Assembly: GCA_017650505.1 (NCBI GenBank) | Contig: JAGCET010000030.1 | Coordinates: 1-35,793, forward strand | Reading direction: 5' to 3' | DNA: 35,793 nt | Origin: Alphaproteobacteria bacterium | Lineage (GTDB): Bacteria > Pseudomonadota > Alphaproteobacteria > Rs-D84 | Shown here: positions 1 through 8,616 of the stretch, piece by piece | Numbering within the stretch: the first letter of the stretch is position 1 | Layout of the letters: every line of letters begins with the position of its first letter | Translations under genes and position numbers: made by a program | Notes under the pieces: model-generated | Database searches by the model: none | What the model was told of the DNA's origin: nothing | The model's input: only the letters and a program-made list of their open reading frames with translations

Positions 1-484
1 CATTAAACAAAATCTTATTGAAGTAATCATCCATACTTTTGGGCAAGATTTTATCCAATTCGTCCAATTTGCGTTTTAAATCTGCGATGGCGGTATCACG
101 CGAAGAATCCGAAAGGCATTTTACAACCAATTGCATATTATTGGGCAACAATATAGCGTTATATCCATGCGCAATCATTACATCATAAATTTTACTTGCA
201 GAATCTTCATTGTAAAGTGTGAACAGATAGTAATTAAATTTCCGATTCCGTTCCCGACTCCAACCACGATGGTAAAAATCCGATGCCATCGCATTATCCA
301 CATGTTTTAATGGTATAACGTAGTGTGCACCATCATTATCACTATCCACAACCGATGGCACCTTTAATTGTTTTTGTACACTCAATGCCTGGTGTTCTGT
401 ATTAAACCACAGCACAAACCCAGTTTGTTCTGTTGGATTTATGCTCTGGATATCCGGTAAAAATTCAACAACATCTGCCAACAT
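1..484 (-). CDS. Hypothetical protein, 3' end cut by window edge
   Basis: An open frame runs from an ATG at 484 to the left edge of the window, giving at least 161 residues with no stop. I do not recognise the family. It begins MLADVVEFLPDIQS, has no signal peptide or obvious membrane segment, and looks like a soluble mixed alpha/beta protein. A region near residues 75-90 is rich in Arg, Tyr and Phe, and the visible end is charged and probably helical (DLKRKLDELDKILPK). A TTGACA-17-TATGTT promoter lies just upstream. The gene is divergent from the choloylglycine-hydrolase-like gene. That the frame is coding rests on its length, codon use and promoter; function is unknown. Confidence 0.7.
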   Translation of the reverse strand, partial: MLADVVEFLPDIQSINPTEQTGFVLWFNTEHQALSVQKQLKVPSVVDSDNDGAHYVIPLKHVDNAMASDFYHRGWSRERNRKFNYYLFTLYNEDSASKIYDVMIAHGYNAILLPNNMQLVVKCLSDSSRDTAIADLKRKLDELDKILPKSMDDYFNKILFN

Positions 485-506
485 AGGTTATCGTACATTT
501 TTACCA

Positions 507-535
507 AACATAACACACGCATTACATTTTGTCAA
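507..535 (-). promoter_or_regulatory. Sigma70-type promoter for the partial gene ending at 484
   Basis: On the minus strand TTGACA (535-530), a 17-bp spacer and TATGTT (512-507) stand 22 bp upstream of the ATG at 484. The -35 is a perfect consensus; the -10 matches 4 of 6. Confidence 0.55.
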
Positions 536-610
536 CACAAATACACTCCCGTATTCATTCCTAGTGCTTTTATCCCAACAAAATATCATTATTATAAAAA
601 AGGAGCCCCC

Positions 611-1693
611 ATGCATACAAAAACCATTTTCCCCGTTGCCGCGATTTTGGCAACCACATCATTAAACGCAACCGCCTGCACCGGCATCACACTAACCGCG
701 ACAGACAATTCGGTAATCGTTGCGCGCACCGTCGATTGGTCCGGTTCAGAAATGAATAACCTGTACGTGATTTCACCGCGTGGCCATACCGAGCAATCTT
801 TATTACCAGACGGCAAAGCAAACGGAATGCAATTCACCGCAAAATACGGCTTTGTCGGGCTTGGGATGCAACAGCCAGAATTCGTCGTCGACGGCACGAA
901 CGAAGCGGGCCTGTCCGCCGCCCTATTCTATTTCCCAGACTTTGGCAAATACCGTCCTTATTCACCGGCATCACGCGACAACACGCTGGCCGATTTCCAG
1001 GTTGTGTCATGGATACTGTCACAATTCTCCACCATAGACGAAGTCAAATCGGCCATAGATACCGTGAACATCGTCAACATAGATCCAACCGCGTCCACCG
1101 TGCATTGGCGCATTGTTGAACCGAACGGCCACGCGGTTGTCATGGAAATCATCGACGGAGTTCCACAATTTTATGAAGACCCAATCGGTGTGATTGCGAA
1201 TTCACCGAACTTTGATTGGCATATGACAAATTTGAATAACTATGTGAACCTTGTTCCGGGGACGGTTGGGCCGACACCATTTGGGCCGATAAAACTGCGG
1301 TCGCTTAGCCACGGCACAGGCCTACTTGGCCTTCCGGGTGATTTTTCATCCCCATCGCGTTTTGTGCGTGCGGCGTTTTTCAAGACATATTCAATTAAAC
1401 AACCAAACGGAATTGAAACCGTGAACCAGGCTTTTCATATTTTGAACAACATGGATGTTCCCTTTGGCACGACCCAGGCGGCCCAATCAGGAAAATTTGA
1501 TATGCCGTCTGCAACCCAATGGACAATCGCAACCGATATAACGAATCGCCGTGTTTATTATCACACAATGAATAACCGCACGATTCGTCGCATAGATATG
1601 AACACCATAGATTTCACGACCGTGCCGTTTCAATCGCACCCATTGGATACCAAGCCGGTTCAAACAATAATCGATGCAGTGGTGGACGAATAA
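611..1693 (+). CDS. Exported choloylglycine hydrolase-family amidase (bile salt hydrolase / penicillin V acylase type)
   Basis: This is an Ntn-hydrolase that should cleave linear amide C-N bonds, such as conjugated bile salts, penicillin V or acyl-homoserine lactones. Residues 1-22 form a signal peptide, and cleavage before Cys23 would expose the N-terminal nucleophile. Relative to Cys, the family positions fall where expected: Arg39, Asp42 (RTVDW), Asn97 (NEAGL), Asn197 (IANSPNFDWHMTN) and Arg250 (SRFVR). The 360-aa length suits a periplasmic Gram-negative member. AGGAG at 601-605 sets the ATG. The gene stands alone, with a separate promoter before the next gene. Family assignment is firm. 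Substrate is not: Gram-negative members split into bile-salt, penicillin and lactone acylases that cannot be told apart here. Confidence 0.9.
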   Translation: MHTKTIFPVAAILATTSLNATACTGITLTATDNSVIVARTVDWSGSEMNNLYVISPRGHTEQSLLPDGKANGMQFTAKYGFVGLGMQQPEFVVDGTNEAGLSAALFYFPDFGKYRPYSPASRDNTLADFQVVSWILSQFSTIDEVKSAIDTVNIVNIDPTASTVHWRIVEPNGHAVVMEIIDGVPQFYEDPIGVIANSPNFDWHMTNLNNYVNLVPGTVGPTPFGPIKLRSLSHGTGLLGLPGDFSSPSRFVRAAFFKTYSIKQPNGIETVNQAFHILNNMDVPFGTTQAAQSGKFDMPSATQWTIATDITNRRVYYHTMNNRTIRRIDMNTIDFTTVPFQSHPLDTKPVQTIIDAVVDE

Positions 1694-1701
1694 AACTAAT
1701 A

Positions 1702-1729
1702 TTGCCTTTTGAAAAAAAGGGGCTATAAT
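1702..1729 (+). promoter_or_regulatory. Promoter for the DUF1015 gene
   Basis: TTGCCT (1702-1707), a 16-bp spacer and a perfect TATAAT (1724-1729) precede the ATG at 1756. The -10 lies in the loop of a short GGGG/CCCC inverted repeat (1719-1733). AAAGGAG at 1744-1750 is the ribosome site. Confidence 0.6.
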
Positions 1730-1755
1730 CCCCCCGTATAACAAAAGGAGATATT

Positions 1756-2994
1756 ATGAAAATAAAACCATTTGCGGGCATTCGTCCACCAAAAGAATTT
1801 GCGGCCGATGTTGCATCGCGTCCATATGACGTCCTGAATTCGGCCGAAGCCAAGGCCGAGGCCGGCGAAAAATCATTACTGCACATTATTAAACCAGAAA
1901 TAGATTTTGACCCAATTGCCGATGAACACAGCCAGGCCGTGTACGACAAAGCCGTCGAAAACTTCAAACTATGGCAAGAACGCGGTTGGCTGCGCCAGGA
2001 TGATAAAGAAATGTACTATATCTATGCGCAAACGATGGATGGACGCACACAATACGGTCTTGTTGCGGCGGCAAATGTCGATGACTATATGACCGGCAAA
2101 ATTAAAAAGCACGAACTGACCCGCAAAGACAAAGAAGACGACCGTATGATTCACGTTCGCATCCAAAACGCGAATATTGAACCGGTGTTCTTTGCGTATC
2201 CCGATGTCGCCGAAATTAACGAAATTGTTGAAAATTTTGTGAAAAATAATGCGCCTGAATACGACTTTGTCGCGGCCGATGGTTTCGGTCATAAATTCTG
2301 GGTCATTCGTGACGACGCAATAAATGCGCGCATCACCGAAATATTCCGTGACATTCCGGCAATGTATGTCGCCGATGGCCACCATCGCACGGCGGCCGCG
2401 GCACGTGTTGGCGCAGAAAAACGCGAACAAAATCCGAATCATACGGGCGAAGAAGAATACAATTATTTCTTGGCCGTTATTTTCCCGGAAAGCCAATTAA
2501 AAGTTATCGACTATAACCGCGTGGTGCGTGATTTGAATGGCCTAACGCCGGAACAATTTATTGCGGAATTGGAAAAATCTTTTGAAGTTGTGGAAATGGG
2601 CACGGAAATTTACAAACCGAACAAATTGCACAACTTTGGTATGTATTTGGGCGGCAAATGGTATTCGTTGACTGCACGGCCCGGAACGTATAACGACAAC
2701 GACCCGATTGGCGTTTTGGATGTGACGGTGCTGTCCAATTTAGTGTTCGATAAAATATTGAACCTTGGCGATTTGCGCACAAGCAAACGAATCGACTTTG
2801 TTGGCGGAATCCGCGGTCTTGGCGAATTACAGAAACGCGTCGATTCCGGCGAAATGGCGGTTGCATTTGCATTGTATCCGGTCACTATGCGTCAAATTAT
2901 CGACATCGCCGATACCGGCAACATTATGCCACCAAAGACAACCTGGTTCGAACCTAAACTGCGCAGTGGTTTGGTGATACATAAGTTGGTGTAA
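1756..2994 (+). CDS. DUF1015 family protein
   Basis: A 412-aa soluble protein of the widespread DUF1015 (COG4198) family. It is recognised from its N-terminus (KPFAGIRPPKEFAADVASRPYDV), the conserved stretch IKKHELTRKDKEDDR (116-130) and the ADGHHRTAA motif (206-214). The DGHHR-type motif recalls the ParB/sulfiredoxin-like fold used by the free-serine kinase SerK and by SbnI, so phosphotransfer to a small metabolite is a reasonable guess; this is inference, not shown by the sequence. The length is normal for the family and there is no signal peptide. It has its own promoter and strong ribosome site upstream. Immediately after the stop come a 42-bp repeated element and a strong terminator, so it is probably monocistronic. 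Confidence 0.88.
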   Translation: MKIKPFAGIRPPKEFAADVASRPYDVLNSAEAKAEAGEKSLLHIIKPEIDFDPIADEHSQAVYDKAVENFKLWQERGWLRQDDKEMYYIYAQTMDGRTQYGLVAAANVDDYMTGKIKKHELTRKDKEDDRMIHVRIQNANIEPVFFAYPDVAEINEIVENFVKNNAPEYDFVAADGFGHKFWVIRDDAINARITEIFRDIPAMYVADGHHRTAAAARVGAEKREQNPNHTGEEEYNYFLAVIFPESQLKVIDYNRVVRDLNGLTPEQFIAELEKSFEVVEMGTEIYKPNKLHNFGMYLGGKWYSLTARPGTYNDNDPIGVLDVTVLSNLVFDKILNLGDLRTSKRIDFVGGIRGLGELQKRVDSGEMAVAFALYPVTMRQIIDIADTGNIMPPKTTWFEPKLRSGLVIHKLV

Positions 2995-3000
2995 ATGGTT

Positions 3001-3042
3001 AGTCCCGCCTGCGCCAAGGCTATGGCAAGGCAGGGGTTAGTG
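3001..3042 (+). repeat. Dispersed 42-bp 3'-flank element, copy A
   Basis: The element begins AGTCCCGC, contains GCGCCAAGGCTA and ends GGGGTTAGTG. It starts 6 nt after the DUF1015 stop codon and ends just before a terminator. Copy B at 24159-24200 matches 39 of 42 positions in the opposite genomic orientation, but in the same orientation relative to its upstream gene. It could fold into an interrupted stem (CCTGC-GCCA with TGGC-AAG-GCAGG). Confidence 0.8.
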
Positions 3043-3043
3043 T

Positions 3044-3071
3044 AAATGCGGGGTAAAAACCCCGCATTTTT
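3044..3071. terminator. Rho-independent terminator, probably bidirectional
   Basis: A perfect 10-bp stem, AAATGCGGGG (3044-3053) with CCCCGCATTT (3060-3069), has a 6-nt loop and a plus-strand T run. It ends the DUF1015 transcript and may also serve the minus-strand gene that stops at 3104. Confidence 0.85.
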
Positions 3072-3103
3072 ATAAGATTTTTATATATCAACAATTATCA
3101 CAC

Positions 3104-3694
3104 TTAGTCACCCTGGACCGGATCGCCATTGGGTACATAAACACCCGCCATCGACGTATCTATTTCCCACAGCAAACAAATCGGCTCTTCATTCGGGTCT
3201 GTTGGCTGAGTCTGTTGATAACACGTAATATGTCCACGCAGGCCATTCGACACCGCACTGTTCACATGCCCCGCGTTCACCAACGCCGCCTGTTGTGTCG
3301 CGTTGTTTGTCCATGTGCCGGTGCTGTCGTATATTGCTTGGCTGCCCGGTTGACCGGCGGTGGTGCCGTACGTCACCAAAGTCCCAGATGTCCCAGACAA
3401 CTTATCCTGTTTCGCCGAAACTGCAGTATTCACCGCAGCGGCGGTCGGCAACCCGGTCCCACCACTGCCCACACTGGTCACAATTGCACGCGATCCAACC
3501 TGACCGGCGGCCTGGCTACTGGTCGGCCAAAGGACCACATTATTACCACTGCTTGGTTGCAATGCAATCTGTTTGTCCGCAACCGCGGTATCAACATAAT
3601 ACTGTGACGTGATGATTTCATGCGGACTTGGGTCTGCGTATGCCGCACCAATCATCCCAATTATTCCACCAATCATAAACACTTTATATTTCAT
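3104..3694 (-). CDS. Secreted YVD/KQ-repeat protein (phage-fibre-like repeats)
   Basis: A 196-aa exported protein of unknown function. The start at 3694 is chosen because GGAGGAAAGTAATG gives an ideal ribosome site and the protein then begins with a clean signal peptide (MKYKVFMIGG...AYA, cut near residue 20). Two internal repeats follow, about 27-71 and 83-121. Each has a VD/VN-TAV-xx-KQ core, then G-Q-x-GS-x-AI; a third, partial VNSAVSN lies at 144-150. The KQDKL style of repeat is familiar from phage tail fibres and trimeric surface proteins. The tail (DPNEEPICLLWEI) resembles DPNDECLLVQI in the 265-aa protein at 30103-29306, so the two are paralogues. Family kinship is clear; the adhesin or fibre role is inference. 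Confidence 0.8.
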   Translation of the reverse strand: MKYKVFMIGGIIGMIGAAYADPSPHEIITSQYYVDTAVADKQIALQPSSGNNVVLWPTSSQAAGQVGSRAIVTSVGSGGTGLPTAAAVNTAVSAKQDKLSGTSGTLVTYGTTAGQPGSQAIYDSTGTWTNNATQQAALVNAGHVNSAVSNGLRGHITCYQQTQPTDPNEEPICLLWEIDTSMAGVYVPNGDPVQGD

Positions 3695-3806
3695 TACTTT
3701 CCTCCTCTCTGGTTCCGCATATGCAAACCAATTCAACCTTGCCAAAATGTTAGCAAAATTTTACAAACCGACGCAAGAACAAATTTCAATTTGTATAAAA
3801 TAAAAT

Positions 3807-4175
3807 CTAACGTTCACGCGTAATCATATATTTAGGCAATATTTGGGTTTGAAAAACATCAACATTTTCGTTCACAGCCTTTACATTTTTTATAAAATCT
3901 TGACCACGATTCGGCACACGAAAAACCACACCTCCATATTGCTTGCTTCTGTACAGACGCAACAACACACCGTTTTCACGAAACACCCATGCAATATTTA
4001 CATAGGAACGAATTGTCGATTTCGTCGGCATAACATAATAATATGAACGACCGTGTGATGTCATATCTTCTTTGACCCAATCCACCCACAGCGCCGCATC
4101 TAAGACATCAGAAATCTGGGGTTCCAAACGCGGAAACAAACCCGTTTCATACAAACAATACTTTATGTATCCCAT
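3807..4175 (-). CDS. Hypothetical 122-aa protein
   Basis: I do not recognise this gene. It starts at an ATG preceded by an AAGAGAG-type ribosome site and reads as a small cytoplasmic, basic, aromatic-rich protein (MGYIKYCLYETG..., SYYYVMPTKS, LLRLYRSKQYGG) with no signal peptide or membrane span. It follows the autotransporter gene on the same strand with a 61-bp gap. A weak TTGACT-16-TAACAT promoter candidate lies at 4232-4205, overlapping the upstream gene's end. Coding status rests on length, ribosome site and residue composition. Confidence 0.6.
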   Translation of the reverse strand: MGYIKYCLYETGLFPRLEPQISDVLDAALWVDWVKEDMTSHGRSYYYVMPTKSTIRSYVNIAWVFRENGVLLRLYRSKQYGGVVFRVPNRGQDFIKNVKAVNENVDVFQTQILPKYMITRER

Positions 4176-4236
4176 TATTTTACTCTCTTTTTTACGCGGG
4201 AATTATGTTATTCAAAACAAATTATAAGTCAAGTGA

Positions 4237-7200
4237 TTATATGCCGATTCGGTGCGACATTTTCATCATAAATATTGATTCGTTCCCAAATTCATCGGTA
4301 TTTCCCGGATTTACACGGTATATAAACCCAAATGCACCATCGGTAAATTCGCCAAACGAATGACGATATGACGCGTTAAGCCGAACCTCACGCGCGCGGG
4401 GTGCAACATCAAGACTACGCCGACCGGCATCCGTTATGGCAAGATCAAAGTTGCCATCTGTATTTTCAACAACTGAATAATCCGCATAATCATAGGTCAA
4501 TGTTCCGCGCATTGTTGCCAATGGTAATGAAACACCAAAACTTAGATTTCCAAAATCTGCACCAAATGCAAATGCATTGGAATCCAAGTCCGAAAATTCA
4601 AATATCGAATCGGCCGTCTCCGATGGACGCGTGTGTGCAAATGTCGCCCGTGCCCGCAGGCGCGCCGTATCCGACAACCGATATGTCGCATCAAAATCGA
4701 TATAATTGGTATCACCCGAACCAATGCTTAACAATCCCGTACCAAATGCACCCAACAACGTATTGCTTTCGTGCACCGCACCAACCGAAGTGTTAAAACT
4801 AAAACTTTGGCCATGCCAACCAACGTCTGCACCCGCCCCAGATATAAGGCCCAAACGCATTGGTTCAAATATATTCGATGCCGCCGGATCTGATTCCAAT
4901 AATCCGTCATCCGTTATGGCACCCGAAAATCCATGCGCACCAAACGACCACGCACCCAATTTATATTCTGCACCACCGGTCACCGCATTTGACGCCAACC
5001 CCAATATCGGATTAGCAATGCCAAAGAACCGTGATTCACCATCGGTTAAATAATGTTGAAATCCGGCATCAAATGTCCAATCGTTGGCCCTATACGCGAA
5101 ATGCATATTTTCTAAACCGCCAAGTCCATCATCATATCCGCGTTCGGTGCGTGAAATATCGAACGACATTTTACCGATTTGAATGCCTTTTTCTTTTTCA
5201 TCACGTGTTTTCAAATCGGACAAGATGTCACCCATATACAGACCTGCAACTGAATCTGCGCCAAAAGAAAAACTGTTTTCCCACACGCGCGGCAAAGACA
5301 TCGAACCATCGATACTTTCCAATACATCATATGCCGACATATTTATTGCACTGCGCCCCATATTCAGTGCCGACGAAGACCGAAAACCTGTATTCATCGC
5401 CGCACGCCAATATGCGTTATTGGGCGAAGAAACAATTTTGCCATTCGTATAATAATATAAATTCGTACCCGGTGTCGTCGCACGTTCAAGATTTACAACA
5501 CCATAACCAAAAACTTCTTTGAAAACTTCCAAATAATCTTCACCGGCGTTTATACGATTTTGATACGACGTCGGCATTACATACAAAGATTCCAAATGTG
5601 ATTTTAACGTTGCCGGAGTCAATTTTGTACCATCACTAAGGCGGTTCAAAAACGGTCCATCCGCGGTCAACGCCATAAGGGTAAATATCTGTTGCGGACT
5701 CATATAGTCAAACGCCGACATCAACACGCCCGCCGCACCGGCCGCCGCCGCGGTTGCCATTTCATCGGTTAGGCCAGTTGCCGCAAAACACCACGGATCG
5801 ATACCATTGTACCCGGTGCCTGCGATACCGCACACGCGTGATTTATATGACGTGGTTGTGCCATCATCTGTCACACTCCATTGGGCCAATTGGTACGGGT
5901 TCGGATTCGTAGAAGAATTCGCTACAATTGTTTCTGTTCCATACGTCGATGCACCAACTGCGACCACAGACATAAACAAATGTTCCAATACACCATTACC
6001 ATAGACCAATGGTACCGCATTTTCAAACGTCGCATCCATCGGTGCATCTGTATATGTTCCCGGGGTACGTTGAATTGTGGCACCGGTTGAAAATATGGTC
6101 AATGGCACAAACCCCGTCCCAAGGTTATTAAAAAATGCATTTGCCTGAACGGCCGGCAACAAAAGATTTTCGGTCGTACTCGCACCATACATTCCGGCAA
6201 CAAAGTCTTGGAAAACCAAACTTGCAAAATCGGCCTCTTGCATATCGGTTATAGTGTATGCATTACGGCTGTGCAACGGTTCTATGACACTAACATTTGC
6301 AACAACACTGACCGGCGAACGTGTACCAATTTCTATATTCATTCGCGAACGCAGACCGGCATCCAACAACGCAGTATAATTATAATAGTCCGACGTTACC
6401 AATTGTTTTGTTTGACTTATAACATTATCTGATATTGTGTATCCCATATCAACCACACCATCTCCATCGGAATCCATGTACAACAAACCATCGGCACCAA
6501 TATATCCACGGTAAGTATAATCGGCATTAGACAACACCACAGAATTACCACTAACCGTCGCCGTTAAATTTTGGTCAAACAAACCAATCGTATCGCCATC
6601 CGAAATCGTATTCCCAACGCAAGTACCGGCGGCAACAGGTGCACTCAAGCTTTCCATCGCATTTCCACCACCGGTGCGATAAATCGTCATTTGCCCATTT
6701 GGCATAAAACCAACAAAATCACCCGTGGGGTTAGTTGCCAAATTTCCACCAACAATCTTGGCCAACAAATTATCACTGTCGTTCGCCAACGAATTATGTA
6801 TCGCGGTACCCGAACCCGACAAATCAAAAGACGACAATAACGTCGCATCTTCCACCGACGTATCATCCGACAAATCTGAATTATTCACAATCGTGACTTG
6901 GTTGTTGTAATACTTGCTTGAAATCATATTATTGTTTGCATCATTCACCGACGCATTTCCGGAATAAGTTGTCCAAACAACAAACCGATCTTGCAAAGAC
7001 GTCCCGTCCAAAGCATTGACACCATCTGCGGTTATCAGTGCAACGTTTATCGGCCGGCCACCTTCAACCGGCGTATCACCCAAACTATATTGACTTATCG
7101 ACAGCGGTGCATGCGTTTCTAAATTACGCATTGTCCGCATTCCCAAATACCCACGCGCCAACGGCGAATACCCGCGCATAAGCAGCAAGTAATTCTGGGA

Positions 7201-7917
7201 TGCGGCGGTTGCATTGGTCATCAATTGAAAATTTTCATAATTTGGCGTATTTGGAATTTGCGTTTGGGTTCCCGATGTATCGGTCACACCTTCGCTAATC
7301 AAATACTGACTGTAAAAAGTCGCAAGGTTTTTTTGATAATTCGCACTTTCTGCGGCCGCCGTTATCATTGCGGGGCCATACGGCAATACGCCCGCCGACC
7401 ATGCCGTTCCGGTATCTGTTCCGGAACCGCCGCCACTACCCCCGCCGTGTCCGCCACCCGACGAAGATCCCCCCGACGATGAATTATTGTTATCATGGTC
7501 AAACACATCGGTTAATAAAAACAGCCCACCTATAACAACGGCGGCACCCGCCGCCGCCAATGTCATGCTCTGGGCGGTGGAGAGCCCACCGAATAACCCA
7601 CCCGTTCGCTCTGGTACATTTCGCGTCCTGTAATTCCTTATTTGCCTATCGCATTGCGACGCATCGGCCCCATACATTTGCAAGATTTGCGCCGCCCGAA
7701 CATCGTTATTCATCAATGCCGTACAAACCAAAGACAACCCGGTATTGTCAACATAGTTCACATTTGCGCCATTATTGACCAAAATTTGCACCTGTTGAAT
7801 ATCGGCATTTTTCGCCGCCGCCAAAACCTGGGCCGCGACCGCAAACTCCGACGGCGCCGCAAACGAGGCAAACGGGGCAAAAAACAAAGCCAACAATGCA
7901 AAACGGATAAACTTCAT
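4237..7917 (-). CDS. Autotransporter with ankyrin-like N-terminus and degenerate subtilase (S8) passenger
   Basis: A 1226-aa surface protein. Residues 1-20 are a signal peptide. About 25-90 look like two ankyrin repeats (VNNGANVNYVDNTGLSLV; MYGADASQ). A glycine/alanine-rich hydrophobic segment lies at 115-137, and a Ser/Gly linker at 144-170. The 285-815 region follows the subtilase order: NVALITADGV (291-300) at the Asp box, SGT (369-371) at the HGTH box with GFMPNGQMTIYR after it, then EMATAAAAGAAG (719-730) at the GTSMA box, followed by MSPQQIFTLM and GYGVVNL. The catalytic Asp, His and Ser appear as Thr296, Ser369 and Glu719. A DSDGDG calcium-type loop is at 482-487. Residues ~880-1226 are a beta-barrel translocator. 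It is probably a non-proteolytic adhesin or binding passenger, which is inference. The ribosome site is GGAAAGAGAG. Confidence 0.85.
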   Translation of the reverse strand: MKFIRFALLALFFAPFASFAAPSEFAVAAQVLAAAKNADIQQVQILVNNGANVNYVDNTGLSLVCTALMNNDVRAAQILQMYGADASQCDRQIRNYRTRNVPERTGGLFGGLSTAQSMTLAAAGAAVVIGGLFLLTDVFDHDNNNSSSGGSSSGGGHGGGSGGGSGTDTGTAWSAGVLPYGPAMITAAAESANYQKNLATFYSQYLISEGVTDTSGTQTQIPNTPNYENFQLMTNATAASQNYLLLMRGYSPLARGYLGMRTMRNLETHAPLSISQYSLGDTPVEGGRPINVALITADGVNALDGTSLQDRFVVWTTYSGNASVNDANNNMISSKYYNNQVTIVNNSDLSDDTSVEDATLLSSFDLSGSGTAIHNSLANDSDNLLAKIVGGNLATNPTGDFVGFMPNGQMTIYRTGGGNAMESLSAPVAAGTCVGNTISDGDTIGLFDQNLTATVSGNSVVLSNADYTYRGYIGADGLLYMDSDGDGVVDMGYTISDNVISQTKQLVTSDYYNYTALLDAGLRSRMNIEIGTRSPVSVVANVSVIEPLHSRNAYTITDMQEADFASLVFQDFVAGMYGASTTENLLLPAVQANAFFNNLGTGFVPLTIFSTGATIQRTPGTYTDAPMDATFENAVPLVYGNGVLEHLFMSVVAVGASTYGTETIVANSSTNPNPYQLAQWSVTDDGTTTSYKSRVCGIAGTGYNGIDPWCFAATGLTDEMATAAAAGAAGVLMSAFDYMSPQQIFTLMALTADGPFLNRLSDGTKLTPATLKSHLESLYVMPTSYQNRINAGEDYLEVFKEVFGYGVVNLERATTPGTNLYYYTNGKIVSSPNNAYWRAAMNTGFRSSSALNMGRSAINMSAYDVLESIDGSMSLPRVWENSFSFGADSVAGLYMGDILSDLKTRDEKEKGIQIGKMSFDISRTERGYDDGLGGLENMHFAYRANDWTFDAGFQHYLTDGESRFFGIANPILGLASNAVTGGAEYKLGAWSFGAHGFSGAITDDGLLESDPAASNIFEPMRLGLISGAGADVGWHGQSFSFNTSVGAVHESNTLLGAFGTGLLSIGSGDTNYIDFDATYRLSDTARLRARATFAHTRPSETADSIFEFSDLDSNAFAFGADFGNLSFGVSLPLATMRGTLTYDYADYSVVENTDGNFDLAITDAGRRSLDVAPRAREVRLNASYRHSFGEFTDGAFGFIYRVNPGNTDEFGNESIFMMKMSHRIGI

Positions 7918-7944
7918 TATTCTCTCTTTCCTGTTTCGTTCTGC

Positions 7945-7974
7945 ATTTTAACATATAATGATATAATGTGTCTA
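7945..7974 (-). promoter_or_regulatory. Putative promoter for the autotransporter gene
   Basis: TAGACA (7974-7969), an 18-bp spacer and TAAAAT (7950-7945) precede the ATG at 7917. Both boxes match 5 of 6, and the spacing is acceptable. Confidence 0.4.
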
Positions 7975-7975
7975 G

Positions 7976-8004
7976 TAAAAAAATAACGGGGCGAAACACG
8001 CCCC
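7976..8004 (-). terminator. Terminator of the lipoprotein gene
   Basis: A perfect 6-bp GC stem, GGGGCG (7988-7993) with CGCCCC (7999-8004), and a 5-nt loop are followed on the minus strand by GTTATTTTTTT. A plus-strand T run is also present. Confidence 0.75.
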
Positions 8005-8067
8005 ACTATTTTTATCTGCCACATTCACGCATTTAACGCGCCGTGTCAAATAGAAACAGCTGAAATC

Positions 8068-8586
8068 TTATCTGCTGTTTTCGGTACTGCCACGAAATGT
8101 CCAATACGATGAAGACGTTTCTGTCTTGTGTCCGTCAGAAACCGACACCTTGCCTTCAAAATGTCCGATAACTTCATAGCCGCATTCACAATCGCATGGA
8201 TCCTTCGGTTTCGGACAATCCGGTTTCACCACGATAACAAGTGTATCTTTTCCCGGTTTCGTCGGATTTTGTGGTTTAGTTTTCGAACGCGGTTTCGGTG
8301 TCACATTGGTATTTTGATCACCAGCACCATTACTTATATTGGTACTCTTTCTCACACTAACCGAACCGGCACCACTGCTAAAGACATATGTTTCATCGTG
8401 ACTTACAACATTACCATCGCCCTTAAAATCGTTATGATCACCATAGTAATAATAGTTGTTTGTGGTACCACAACCACGACAATTACGTTGCTTGCCCTCG
8501 CCACAGCAGCCTGATAAACCCACACCAAGCATCAGTAACAAAAACAACTTCATTTTGTTTTTCAAATTTACCAAATTTCTATTCAT
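8068..8586 (-). CDS. Small cysteine-containing lipoprotein, function unknown
   Basis: A 172-aa predicted lipoprotein. A short basic N-terminus and hydrophobic stretch lead to the lipobox LSGC (24-27), so Cys27 should be lipidated and anchored to the envelope. The mature part starts with a Cys-rich patch, then NNYYYYGDHNDFKGDGN, a Thr/Lys/Pro-rich linker (about 95-115), a Cys/Asp patch (CPKPKDPCDCECG) and a probable small beta domain. The ATG at 8586 is supported by AAGGAG 6 nt upstream and by a consensus promoter, TTGACA-16-TATAAT. The family is not recognised. The neighbouring secreted Cys-rich genes begin about 130 bp away on the other strand, sharing the divergent promoter region. Confidence 0.8.
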   Translation of the reverse strand: MNRNLVNLKNKMKLFLLLMLGVGLSGCCGEGKQRNCRGCGTTNNYYYYGDHNDFKGDGNVVSHDETYVFSSGAGSVSVRKSTNISNGAGDQNTNVTPKPRSKTKPQNPTKPGKDTLVIVVKPDCPKPKDPCDCECGYEVIGHFEGKVSVSDGHKTETSSSYWTFRGSTENSR

Positions 8587-8616
8587 TTTCGACTCCTTTT
8601 ATTGTTGTCTGAATAC

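Noticed and set aside
3104..3694. Prophage remnant suggested by tail-fibre-like repeats
   Set aside because: There are no other phage genes nearby, the protein has a bacterial signal peptide, and its paralogue at 30103-29306 is also isolated.
3695..3745. Earlier start of the YVD-repeat gene at 3745
   Set aside because: It would bury the signal peptide behind 17 charged residues. The ATG at 3694 has an ideal GGAGG site.
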